Assembly (NCBI RefSeq): GCF_027270735.1
Contig: NZ_JAPWIJ010000007.1
Coordinates: forward strand, 124,001-188,000
Length of the DNA: 64,000 bases
Direction: 5' to 3'
Source: Rhodococcus ruber
GTDB taxonomy: Bacteria > Actinomycetota > Actinomycetes > Mycobacteriales > Mycobacteriaceae
Below, in pieces: positions 27,321 through 61,515 of the stretch; the first letter of the stretch is position 1, and every line of letters begins with the position of its first letter. The notes below the pieces were generated by a model, which made no database searches, was not told the DNA's origin, and worked only from the letters and a program-made list of their open reading frames with translations. The position numbers and the translations under genes are program-made.

Positions 27321-28920
27321 CAGTGACAGTGACAGTGTTCCGGTGGTCGAGAAGACACCGTCACGGGGTGATCGTATGCGCGGGGCCACTGTGTCGACCC
27401 TGCTCTCGATCGGTGCCGGCGTACTGATCTTCGCAAGCTTCCCGCCTCGCACCCTGTGGTTCCTGGCACCGATCGGCATTGCGCTCCTGGCGCTGGTACT
27501 GACCGGCTTCGGCGGTCGACGATCGGTGTCACTGAAGGCAGGCTTCGGCTACGGGTATCTCGCCGGGCTGGGATTTTTCGTTCCGCTGCTGCCGTGGATC
27601 GGCGTGTACGTGGGGCCGATGCCGTGGTTGGCGTTGGCTGCCGCCGAGTCCGTCTTCGTGGGGTTGTTCGGGGTACTCGGCGTGGTTGCAGCGCGAAGTG
27701 CCTGGTGGCCACTGTCTCTTGCGTTGGTGTGGAGTCTGACCGAATGGTTGCGGTCGAGCGTTCCTTTCGGCGGCTTCCCCTGGGGTCGGCTGGCCTTCGG
27801 GCAACCTGAAGGCTGGTTACTGCCGTTGGCGAGCGTGGGAGGTGCGCCGCTGCTCACCTTCGGGGTGGCCCTGACCGGAACCGGCCTGGCAGCGCTGATT
27901 CTGGCGAGCTGCCGACTGCGCAGTGTGCGATCTTTCGTCGTTCCCGTTGCCGTGACGACGGTCGCGTCCATCTTCGCACTGGCTCTGCTACCGACTTTGC
28001 ACACCAACGACGCGGAGGACGGCGAACGCACAGTCACTATCGCTGCCGTGCAGGGAAGCGTTCCGCGATTGGGTCTGGATTTCAACGCACAGCGCCGCGC
28101 AGTTCTGGACAACCACGTCCGGGAGACCATGACTCTGGCGGCCGATGTCCAGGCGGGCCGACAACCCGCGCCGGATCTCGTCGTGTGGCCGGAGAACGCG
28201 TCCGATATCGATCCGCTGCGGAATGCCGACGCTGCGACTGTCATCACTCGAGCATCGGTTGCCGTCGGTGCGCCGATCCTCGTGGGCACGGTGCTCGTCA
28301 ATGCCGACGGCACGAACTCGAACTCCGTGATCGCCTGGAACGGTGACGACGGCCCAGGCGAGCGCCACGACAAAAAGATAATTCAACCGTTCGGCGAGTA
28401 CTTGCCCTACCGAAGCTTTTTTCGATTGTTTTCCGGATATGCCGACCGGGCGGGATATTTCGTCCCTGGTAGCGGTAACGGCGTGGTTCACGCGGCAGGA
28501 ATAGCCGCCGGAATAGCAACGTGCTACGAGGTCGCATTCGATCGCGCTCTCGAAGAATCGGTCCGGTCCGGCGCGGAATTCATTGCCATTCCTACCAACA
28601 ACGCGACCTTCGGTGACACCGAAATGACCTACCAGCAACTGGCGATGTCGCGAGTACGGGCCGTCGAGCACGGAAGGACTGTCGTGGTGGCCGCGACGAG
28701 TGGCGTCAGCGCAATAGTCTCGCCCGACGGCGACGTGTTGCAGCAGACGCCGCTGTTCACTCCCGACGTGCTGGTTTCGAGTGTTGCGCTGCGTCGAACG
28801 CACACCGTCGCCACCCGGCTCGGCTTCGGATCGGAGCTGATCCTGTGTCTTTCTGCTGTCGGTGCACTCGGTGTGACCCTGCTGATCAGGCGGCGCGAGT
28901 CGGCACACAAACAAACGTGA
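27310..28920 (+). CDS. lnt: Apolipoprotein N-acyltransferase
   Basis: A 536-residue membrane enzyme that adds a third acyl chain to the N-terminal Cys of lipoproteins. About eight hydrophobic helices occupy residues 22-235 and one closes the C-terminus (about 508-528). Between them is the nitrilase-like domain with catalytic Glu295 (VVWPENAS), Lys355 (HDKKIIQPFGEYLPYR) and Cys405 (GIATCYEVAF). In M. tuberculosis this domain is fused to polyprenol-phosphate-mannose synthase (Ppm1); many rhodococci have the two as adjacent genes. Here no mannosyltransferase follows. ATG 27310 overlaps the upstream gene; ATG 27376 just before the first helix is the alternative start. Confidence 0.92.
   Translation: MNSDSDSDSVPVVEKTPSRGDRMRGATVSTLLSIGAGVLIFASFPPRTLWFLAPIGIALLALVLTGFGGRRSVSLKAGFGYGYLAGLGFFVPLLPWIGVYVGPMPWLALAAAESVFVGLFGVLGVVAARSAWWPLSLALVWSLTEWLRSSVPFGGFPWGRLAFGQPEGWLLPLASVGGAPLLTFGVALTGTGLAALILASCRLRSVRSFVVPVAVTTVASIFALALLPTLHTNDAEDGERTVTIAAVQGSVPRLGLDFNAQRRAVLDNHVRETMTLAADVQAGRQPAPDLVVWPENASDIDPLRNADAATVITRASVAVGAPILVGTVLVNADGTNSNSVIAWNGDDGPGERHDKKIIQPFGEYLPYRSFFRLFSGYADRAGYFVPGSGNGVVHAAGIAAGIATCYEVAFDRALEESVRSGAEFIAIPTNNATFGDTEMTYQQLAMSRVRAVEHGRTVVVAATSGVSAIVSPDGDVLQQTPLFTPDVLVSSVALRRTHTVATRLGFGSELILCLSAVGALGVTLLIRRRESAHKQT
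27315..27337 (+). repeat. CAGTGA hexanucleotide microsatellite at the lnt start
   Basis: Three complete CAGTGA units (27315-27332) plus five bases of a fourth (27333-27337) lie across the amidohydrolase stop codon and encode alternating Ser-Asp near the Lnt N-terminus. Loss or gain of a unit keeps the frame. Confidence 0.85.
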
Positions 28921-29586
28921 AGTCCGTAAATGCCACGTTTTCACACCTCGACGCCGGATAAATACAGGGAGGTCACGCCTGTTCCTATCGAGGAGTCATT
29001 CGTTCGATCGAATAGTGCAGCTTCGAGTGGCGAACACGGTCACTCCTGTAACAGGCTGGCAGCGGTGGTCGATGCTTCTTATGACTACTGCACAAAAGGC
29101 TCCTGCCAATGTTGTATCTTTGTAAGCCGCTGGAGGTGTTCGAGGCCGGTTTTCCGGGGCGGCTTCAGTGGGTGGACGGGCTCGACAGATTCGGCCACAC
29201 GTTGTAACGGGATCGAAGGGTCGGCACCGACGTCGGGTTCGTGCCGAACACCTGTTCGGGGAGGGGAAGCTCGTGCCGCAGACACTTGTCCGATCGGTCG
29301 TCGTCTCACGCTCGTTCTACGAACTCACGGTTCGGTCGACGCGGTAAAAACAGGGAGCCGCCCCGTTTCAATCCGGTCGGCGACGCGCGACGAAGCAATA
29401 CGAGCCCTGCCAGAACACCGGGCGTGTGTGAACAGACACGAACGCAGACCAGAACGGAAGCCAGAATTGCTCAATCGCGCGCACAAGCCGCCGCGGCTCG
29501 ACACCCCGAAACGGATCGAAACTTCCGGACCGATCGATTCGGCATCGAACTTCACCACCGCGACCGTGCCGCCGAAAGGCAAGTGA
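28921..29586 (+). other. 666-bp gene-free leader before the NRPS
   Basis: No convincing gene. One frame is open through nearly the whole stretch (28930-29586) but its translation is Cys/Arg/Ser-rich and unlike a natural protein. Base composition is less G/C-biased than in the flanking genes. Two weak signals are visible. One is an ATG-initiated 32-codon frame at 29109-29207 (MLYLCKPLEVF...). The other is the inverted repeat TCGGCAC/GTGCCGA at 29221-29227 and 29241-29247, a possible operator. No confident promoter, riboswitch or terminator was found. Confidence 0.6.
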
Positions 29587-56355
<26,769 letters not shown>

Positions 56356-56455
56356 CGTTTGGCGTGTTCTTCACATCGAGGAGCACCTGTACGAATAACA
56401 TCGGCGTTCGGTACCAATGCGGTCGAATGCTCGTCACTACAACCAGGGGACAGAA

Positions 56456-57052
56456 GTGAAACTGATCAGAACAGCTACGGTCGCGGTGGCGTTGACCGCT
56501 GCGGTAGCAACCGGAGCGGGCCACGCCGTAGCAGACCCGTCGTCGGACACGGTGAACTACCAGACGTCGGTCAACCCGGATGGATCCGTCAAGACCATCC
56601 TCGACGCCGGCCTGTTCCGGGTCGATGCGACGAGCGAGACAGTGTCGATCATCGATCAGTCCGGTGCCACGCTCGCATCGGTTCCGCTGGAATACACCGT
56701 CAACGGCACGGTCTACTCGATCGCACCCCTGATCGGTGCGGAGGGTCGCGAGCTGACCTTGACTCCGCAGACTGTTCCCGTCGCGGACGTTGCGGGTCCT
56801 CGTACCAAGCAGCAGGCGTTCGACAACATGGTCAACCAGCTGGCCATCGGCTGGAACAACGGCGGCGGCGTCGGCACGGCAATCGGTGCAGGCCTCGGCT
56901 TCGCCATCGGCTGCGTATCCATCTTCCCGAACTTCATTTCCGGTTGCATCATCGGAACTGTGATCGGAACGGTCGCCGGAACGGTAATCGGAATCAACAA
57001 CGGCAACCCGCAGGCTCAGCCCGCGGTCTTCGAGTACTTCACCACTCCGTAA
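56456..57052 (+). CDS. Small secreted protein with glycine-zipper C-terminus
   Basis: A 198-residue protein starting at GTG 56456, with an AGGGGA site upstream. The signal peptide is clear: KLIRTATV, a hydrophobic core, and likely cleavage after AVA at residue 26. A beta-rich middle follows (SVNPDGSVKTILDAG, LASVPLEYTVNG). Residues about 136-183 form two glycine-spaced hydrophobic segments with a pair of cysteines (GCVSIFPNFISGC). The pattern resembles a family of secreted proteins common in Nocardia and Rhodococcus (DUF8020-like, from memory). Its function is unknown. It lies 100 bp after the NRPS in the same direction and ends before a strong terminator, so it may share its transcript. Confidence 0.8.
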   Translation: MKLIRTATVAVALTAAVATGAGHAVADPSSDTVNYQTSVNPDGSVKTILDAGLFRVDATSETVSIIDQSGATLASVPLEYTVNGTVYSIAPLIGAEGRELTLTPQTVPVADVAGPRTKQQAFDNMVNQLAIGWNNGGGVGTAIGAGLGFAIGCVSIFPNFISGCIIGTVIGTVAGTVIGINNGNPQAQPAVFEYFTTP

Positions 57053-57083
57053 GGCGCGGCGAGCGTCGACAAACGGCGAACTG

Positions 57084-57121
57084 AAACGGAGGGTAGGGCG
57101 CACGCGCCCTACCCTCCGTTT
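57084..57121. terminator. 17-bp perfect bidirectional hairpin terminator
   Basis: AAACGGAGGGTAGGGCG (57084-57100) pairs without mismatch with 57105-57121 around a 4-nt loop. It lies between the converging secreted-protein gene and the PapA-like gene and reaches the last base of the latter's TAA stop. The A/T ends give short U tracts both ways. Confidence 0.85.
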
Positions 57122-59181
57122 TACGTTCGGCCGGTCAGCGCTCGGCGCATGGACACGGCCTTGACCATCGTTTCCTCGAACTCCTCATCGGGATCGGAGA
57201 GTGCGACGATCGCACCGCCTACCCCGTACGTCACCTCGTGCTCGGTGGCGACAATCGTGCGGATGACGATCGAGAAGTCCGCAGTACCCGTGATCGAGAA
57301 GTAGCCGATGGCACCCGAATACACCCCGCGCGGTCCGTCTTCGAGCTTGTCGATGATCGCCATGGTGCGAATCTTGGGGGCACCGGTCATGGATCCACCC
57401 GGAAATGCAGCGCGGATACAGTCCGCCGCCGACGCGTCGTCGCGCAGGCGCCCGCGAACCGTGGACACCAATTGATGTACAGGAGCATAAGTTTCGACAT
57501 CGAACAGCTTCGGCACGTGCACCGAACCAGGAATGCAGACCTGAGCCAGATCGTTGCGGACCAGATCGACGATCATGAGGTTCTCGGCCTTGTCCTTCTC
57601 GTTGGCCACGAGGTCGGCCTTCAGCGCGTTGTCCTCGTCGGAGGTCGCTCCGCGCGGACGAGTTCCTTTGATCGGCTTGGACTCCACGATGCGGTCCGCG
57701 TCGATTCGTAGGAAGCGCTCTGGTGACGCGCTCAAGACCGAGACCTCGGGAAAATTCAAGAACGCACTGTACGGAGTCGGGTTGATTTCCCGCATGTACG
57801 AATACGTGGCCGCAGGGTCGATCGAACCGGCCGATGTAGCGGTGTTGGTCAAGCAGACCTCGTATGTTTCACCGGAGCGGATTTCGGCGAGGCACTGGGA
57901 AATCAAATCGAGGTAGTGGGCGCGATCGTGCCGCAGTCGCGGTTCGAGCGAGTGCTCTGCTCCGAGCAGGGGAGTACCGGACGCGCCTGCACCGGAACGG
58001 GCCGCATGTGCGGATTGCCCGGACAGTCCACGCAGTGTGGCGGTTACCGAGTCGAACCACTGCGCCAGGACGGGGTCACCGGGCGTGGTGGCCAATCCCA
58101 TCAGGTAGAGGGTGCCGGCCTCGTGGTCGAAGACCAACGCGCGATCCGCGAAGACCATGGAGGCGTCGGGGGTGGCAGCTGTATGCACCAATTGTCCGCC
58201 GGTATCGGCCTTCAACTCGTAGCCGAGATATCCGACGTAGCCGAGTCCGAAGGCAAACGGAAGGTCGTGGCGAGGGGGAGTGACTCGCTCGCGCAATCGA
58301 TCGTCGATGTAGTCGAAAAATGTGGAGTGAACGAGCTCCGTCGTACCGTCGGCACTCTGCACGGTCACCGTGGTCTCGGCAACGGAGTAGGTCACGTACT
58401 CCGCGTGCGGCCCCGAACAGTCGCCCATGACGGTGAACCTGCATTCGGGCTCGAGTGCTGCGCTGCCGTCCAGCCAGAAACTCTTCGTACCGTCGGCGTA
58501 GAGCGTGGTGAATACCTGCTCGGGATCGAAAGCCTCGTCGAGAGAGCGAGTTTCGATGGTGAACATGGAATCCTGGGTACCTGCAGCACTCGATGCGTTG
58601 GACTGTGCCAATGTCAGGTCTCTGAAGTTGGCGAGCAGCTCGCGTCCGTACTCGGTACTGATGGACTCGGGATGGAATTGCACTCCCCACATCGGCTTGC
58701 TGCGATGCCGAACTGCCATCACCAAGCCGTCGGGTGTCCATGCGACTTCCTCGAAGTCGGCGGGAGTGCGGGTCACGACCAGTGAGTGATACCGAACTAC
58801 CGAGTAGGGAGTCGGAATCCCGGCGAAGAGATCGACACCGGTATGAGTGATATCGGTGATCCTGCCGTGCATCGGTGCCGGTGCAAGATCGACACTGCCA
58901 CCGAACAGGTGGCACAGCCCTTGGTGCCCGAGGCACACACCGAGGATCGGCAGACCGGATTCGGTGATCACTCGACTGCTGATGCCGAAGTCCTGTTCCA
59001 CATCAGGGCGTCCGGGCCCGGGGGAGATGACCACGTTGTCGTAGGCGCCGAAGTCCAGAGACGTCCACTCGACGTCGTTCTTGACCACTGTCGGCGGACG
59101 GCCGTTGACCTCCGCCAAGAGGCTGTACAGGTTGTAGGTGAACGAATCGTAGTTGTCCACGAGGAGTGTGTTGATGGTCAT
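57121..59181 (-). CDS. papA: Fused aminodeoxychorismate synthase, PapA/PabAB-like
   Basis: A 686-residue fusion. Residues 1-190 are a class-I glutamine amidotransferase with Cys83 (GVCLGHQ), His170 and Glu172 (FHPES). Residues about 200-686 are a chorismate-binding domain. The motif PIKGTRPRG with Lys505 is diagnostic of aminodeoxychorismate synthase, not anthranilate synthase (PIAGT). It converts chorismate plus glutamine to 4-amino-4-deoxychorismate. Fused forms in actinobacteria are typical of antibiotic pathways (PapA of pristinamycin, candicidin PabAB), although folate supply is possible. It follows the mutase by 9 bp in one operon, which favours 4-aminophenylalanine supply for the NRPS. 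Confidence 0.85.
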   Translation of the reverse strand: MTINTLLVDNYDSFTYNLYSLLAEVNGRPPTVVKNDVEWTSLDFGAYDNVVISPGPGRPDVEQDFGISSRVITESGLPILGVCLGHQGLCHLFGGSVDLAPAPMHGRITDITHTGVDLFAGIPTPYSVVRYHSLVVTRTPADFEEVAWTPDGLVMAVRHRSKPMWGVQFHPESISTEYGRELLANFRDLTLAQSNASSAAGTQDSMFTIETRSLDEAFDPEQVFTTLYADGTKSFWLDGSAALEPECRFTVMGDCSGPHAEYVTYSVAETTVTVQSADGTTELVHSTFFDYIDDRLRERVTPPRHDLPFAFGLGYVGYLGYELKADTGGQLVHTAATPDASMVFADRALVFDHEAGTLYLMGLATTPGDPVLAQWFDSVTATLRGLSGQSAHAARSGAGASGTPLLGAEHSLEPRLRHDRAHYLDLISQCLAEIRSGETYEVCLTNTATSAGSIDPAATYSYMREINPTPYSAFLNFPEVSVLSASPERFLRIDADRIVESKPIKGTRPRGATSDEDNALKADLVANEKDKAENLMIVDLVRNDLAQVCIPGSVHVPKLFDVETYAPVHQLVSTVRGRLRDDASAADCIRAAFPGGSMTGAPKIRTMAIIDKLEDGPRGVYSGAIGYFSITGTADFSIVIRTIVATEHEVTYGVGGAIVALSDPDEEFEETMVKAVSMRRALTGRT

Positions 59182-59190
59182 CGACGTGCT

Positions 59191-59586
59191 CTACCGTTCA
59201 CTCTCAGGGCCGAGCCCAGCGGCCGGAGCGTCGATGATCAAGTCCTCGACGCGACATGCTTCGGCAATCATCGATCGATACAGTTCTTCGAGGAAGTCGG
59301 GGGACAGACCATTTTCCGACGCGAATTCTCGGGCGCGCTCGGTCACCAAACCGACGCGTCCGGGTTGCATCATCGGAATGGCATGTTCCCGCTTTACGTG
59401 TGCAACTCGGACACACACATCGATACGGTCTCGAATTGCAGCGCGCAGAACTTCGTCGATTCCGTCCAACTCACGCCTCAGCTCGACGAGCTTCTGTTCG
59501 CCTACTGCGCGATGACCTTCGGATTTCGCCTCGGAGGCAGCTGTGCGCAGAGCGTCGTTGGAGCGTTGATCAGAATCCTGGCTCAC
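59191..59586 (-). CDS. papB: AroQ-type chorismate mutase, likely 4-amino-4-deoxychorismate mutase
   Basis: A 131-residue all-helical protein: an N-terminal tail of about 30 residues, then helix 1 KLVELRRELDGIDEVL, RIDVCVRVAHVKREHAIPMMQPGRV, and helix 3 with LSPDFLEELYRSMIAEACRVED. The IPMMQPGRV stretch resembles PapB, the mutase of the pristinamycin 4-aminophenylalanine pathway, as I recall it; ordinary chorismate mutases differ there. It should turn 4-amino-4-deoxychorismate into 4-amino-4-deoxyprephenate. GTG start at 59586 has AGGGGGC upstream. It leads the operon with the PapA-like gene. A PapC-like dehydrogenase is not in this window. Confidence 0.75.
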   Translation of the reverse strand: MSQDSDQRSNDALRTAASEAKSEGHRAVGEQKLVELRRELDGIDEVLRAAIRDRIDVCVRVAHVKREHAIPMMQPGRVGLVTERAREFASENGLSPDFLEELYRSMIAEACRVEDLIIDAPAAGLGPESER

Positions 59587-59809
59587 GAGTTACTGCCCCC
59601 TGATGTTTTCGACTCCAGTGGTGATGATTATCGGAATGCACCGACAATTGTTACGGCAGACATTGCCGCTCGACCTCCTGCGCGGTAATCGATGCTCGAT
59701 CATGACACCTCGCGCGGTTTCACCGCCACTCAACAGTATTGGAACCCGCGAAAGCGCGACGATAAACACACCGCCCTCTTCCGGAACGTACGTCGAGTTG
59801 GAACAGCAC

Positions 59810-59852
59810 AAAAAAACTGCACCGCCGGATTGTTTCCAATCAGACGGTGCAG
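59810..59852 (-). terminator. Rho-independent terminator after rbpA
   Basis: On the reverse strand an 8-bp stem CTGCACCG/CGGTGCAG (59852-59845 with 59824-59817), topped by GATTG-GAAA-CAATC, is followed directly by seven T (59816-59810). It starts 10 bp after the rbpA stop. It also insulates the papB-papA operon from rbpA transcription. Confidence 0.92.
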
Positions 59853-59862
59853 ACGACGATAC

Positions 59863-60201
59863 TCATGCTCCGCGGCGCTTGACCTTCAACAAATCCAAGC
59901 GCTCTTTGAGGAGTTCTTCCAGCTCGTCCACCGAGCGCCGTTCGAGCAGCATGTCCCAGTGCGTGCGCGGCGGCTTGACCTTCTTGGCCTCCGGCGCGGT
60001 TCCCTCGATCAGCGACCCTTCGAGACCGTTTCGGCAAGCCCAGGTGCCGGGGATTTCTGCGTCGTCGGCGAAGGGGACGTCGAACTCCTCGCCGTTGTCG
60101 CATCGGTAGCGTGCAACGCGGCGAGGTGCCAGGTCGTGATCACGATCGGTCTCGTAGCTCACGGCTCCGAGTCGGCTACCTCGAAGTACACGATCTGCCA
60201 T
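59863..60201 (-). CDS. rbpA: RNA polymerase-binding protein RbpA
   Basis: A 112-residue actinobacterial transcription factor that binds the sigma factor and RNA polymerase beta' and stabilises open promoter complexes of the housekeeping sigma. The start MADRVLRGSRLGAVSYETDR, the central YRCDNGEEFDVPFADDAEIPG and THWDMLLERRS are almost the family consensus. The ATG at 60201 was chosen on this basis, with GGAGAGGAC upstream; the longer frame to 60246 is not supported. The M. tuberculosis counterpart is Rv2050, next to ppm1. It diverges from the zinc-ribbon gene across 193 bp. Confidence 0.96.
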   Translation of the reverse strand: MADRVLRGSRLGAVSYETDRDHDLAPRRVARYRCDNGEEFDVPFADDAEIPGTWACRNGLEGSLIEGTAPEAKKVKPPRTHWDMLLERRSVDELEELLKERLDLLKVKRRGA

Positions 60202-60394
60202 GGTGAAGTCCTCTCCATCGATAGTAGGTACGCGCGTCGGTGTCATCCGTCGACACCGAGCTACACCGTCTACCCACTGATCTACAACGTCGCCGCGCGT
60301 CGGTTCGTTCCCGGGCCGATGGAGCCCCGGCGCGATGCCATCGTCGCAGCTGGTGAATGCATCTTACCTTCCGGCCGCAGTAGGCTGAACGACC

Positions 60395-60727
60395 ATGTCC
60401 GTCAGAACCCGCCGTGACCAGACGTGCACATGGTGCGGACGCCCTGTCGCCGACTCCGGAACCGGACGCAAGCGACGGTACTGCCGTCAGTCGTGTCGCC
60501 AACGTGCCTACGAGCAGCGCAGTGCGATGAAGGAAACCTCGATTCCCGACGACGCCGTCATCTTGACGGCCGAAGAGGCGTCGGCGGCTGCCGATCGAGC
60601 GTTCGAGGTTCGCTGCGCCGCCGAGGACGTCAGCACCGCAGTCTCGGAAGGTGCCGACGCCACGGAACTGCACCGCTTGTGTGTCGAACTGTTGACCAAA
60701 GCGCGCGATGCGGAGCGGCTGCGCTGA
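60395..60727 (+). CDS. Small zinc-ribbon protein (Rv2049c-like position)
   Basis: A 110-residue protein. The N-terminus holds a probable zinc site, Cys11-x2-Cys14 and Cys30-x3-Cys34, in a very basic context (TGRKRRYCRQSCRQRAYEQR). This type occurs in many small actinobacterial proteins. The C-terminal half is Ala/Glu-rich and helical (TAEEASAAADRAF). It may bind nucleic acid. In M. tuberculosis a small uncharacterised gene, Rv2049c, lies beside rbpA. Function unknown. The ATG has no strong ribosome site. Confidence 0.75.
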   Translation: MSVRTRRDQTCTWCGRPVADSGTGRKRRYCRQSCRQRAYEQRSAMKETSIPDDAVILTAEEASAAADRAFEVRCAAEDVSTAVSEGADATELHRLCVELLTKARDAERLR

Positions 60728-60853
60728 GGAAGACAGGGAAGGTCCGGTGGATCGACCACACTGAACTGTGGTTCCACCCTCGTTCACCGGCAGCATGGAC
60801 AATGGACGGAGTTCGCGCATGTGCGCGGATGAAAGAACACGAAGAGGAGCTCC

Positions 60854-61309
60854 ATGGCGTTCTGGGATCAACTCAAGTCCAAGGCACAGGAACTGAACGG
60901 GCAGCTGCAAACCAAGACCAGCCAGTTCAAGAACAAGGAATTTGCCAACGGCAGCATGGCCATGTGCGCGCTCATCGCGGCAGCAGACGGCACCATCGAT
61001 CCTGCCGAACGTCAGAAGACAGCAGCCCTGATCGCCGGTAACGAGGCTCTGCGGGTGTTCGAATCCGACGAACTTCGTCAGAAGTTCGACTGGTACTGCG
61101 ACAAGCTGCAGGGTGACTTCGACTTCGGGAAGGTCGAAGCAACTGCCACGATCGGCAAGCTGAAGTCGAAGCCCGACCAGGCGCGAGCCGTCATCCAGAT
61201 CGGCATCATCATCGGCGGCGCAGACGGTCATTTCGACGATCACGAGAAGGCTGCCGTCCGCAACGCATGTTTCGCAGTGGGAATCGATCCGGCCGAATTC
61301 GAGCTCTGA
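60854..61309 (+). CDS. terB: TerB-family tellurite-resistance-like protein
   Basis: A 151-residue soluble helical protein with the TerB pattern: an N-terminal amphipathic helix, MAMCALIAAADGTIDPAE, and the matching IIIGGADGHFDDHEK in the second half. The two acidic loops probably bind a divalent metal. Members take part in stress responses, and single terB genes outside ter operons are common in actinobacteria. GAGGAGCTCC just upstream of ATG is a good ribosome site. A strong hairpin follows the gene. Confidence 0.88.
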   Translation: MAFWDQLKSKAQELNGQLQTKTSQFKNKEFANGSMAMCALIAAADGTIDPAERQKTAALIAGNEALRVFESDELRQKFDWYCDKLQGDFDFGKVEATATIGKLKSKPDQARAVIQIGIIIGGADGHFDDHEKAAVRNACFAVGIDPAEFEL

Positions 61310-61347
61310 GACCTTCCGACCGATAGAGGACGAACATTCGATTGCAG

Positions 61348-61389
61348 CAACGGCGATCGGCAAAGGTACGCCTTCGCCGATCGCCGTTG
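61348..61389 (+). terminator. Hairpin terminator after terB
   Basis: CAACGGCGATCGGC (61348-61361) pairs perfectly with 61376-61389. A further AAGG/CCTT stem closes a TACG loop inside. No T-run follows, so strength as an intrinsic terminator is uncertain, as usual in high-GC actinobacteria. Confidence 0.8.
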
Positions 61390-61515
61390 TCGTCGGGACG
61401 GTGTGCGCTGTGATTTAGCCGGAATGCCGGGATACTTGGGTCACTCCGACTGCATATGCCGATGTCGTCGCGCCGTTGGAGATCCGGTTGCGACCCACCA
61501 GCAGAGAGACCGTGC

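Noticed and set aside
28930-29586. A 218-codon forward frame filling the NRPS leader
   Set aside because: The translation is rich in Cys, Arg and Ser with no recognisable fold, codon use is not host-like, and it stops exactly before the NRPS ATG. It is probably a chance frame in noncoding DNA.
57121-59181. Anthranilate synthase (TrpE/TrpG fusion)
   Set aside because: The motif is PIKGT with Lys505, as in aminodeoxychorismate synthase; anthranilate synthases have PIAGT there.
59590-59811. A 73-codon reverse frame upstream of the mutase as a leader peptide
   Set aside because: It has no aromatic or regulatory codon run, no attenuator hairpin follows it, and it starts inside the rbpA terminator.
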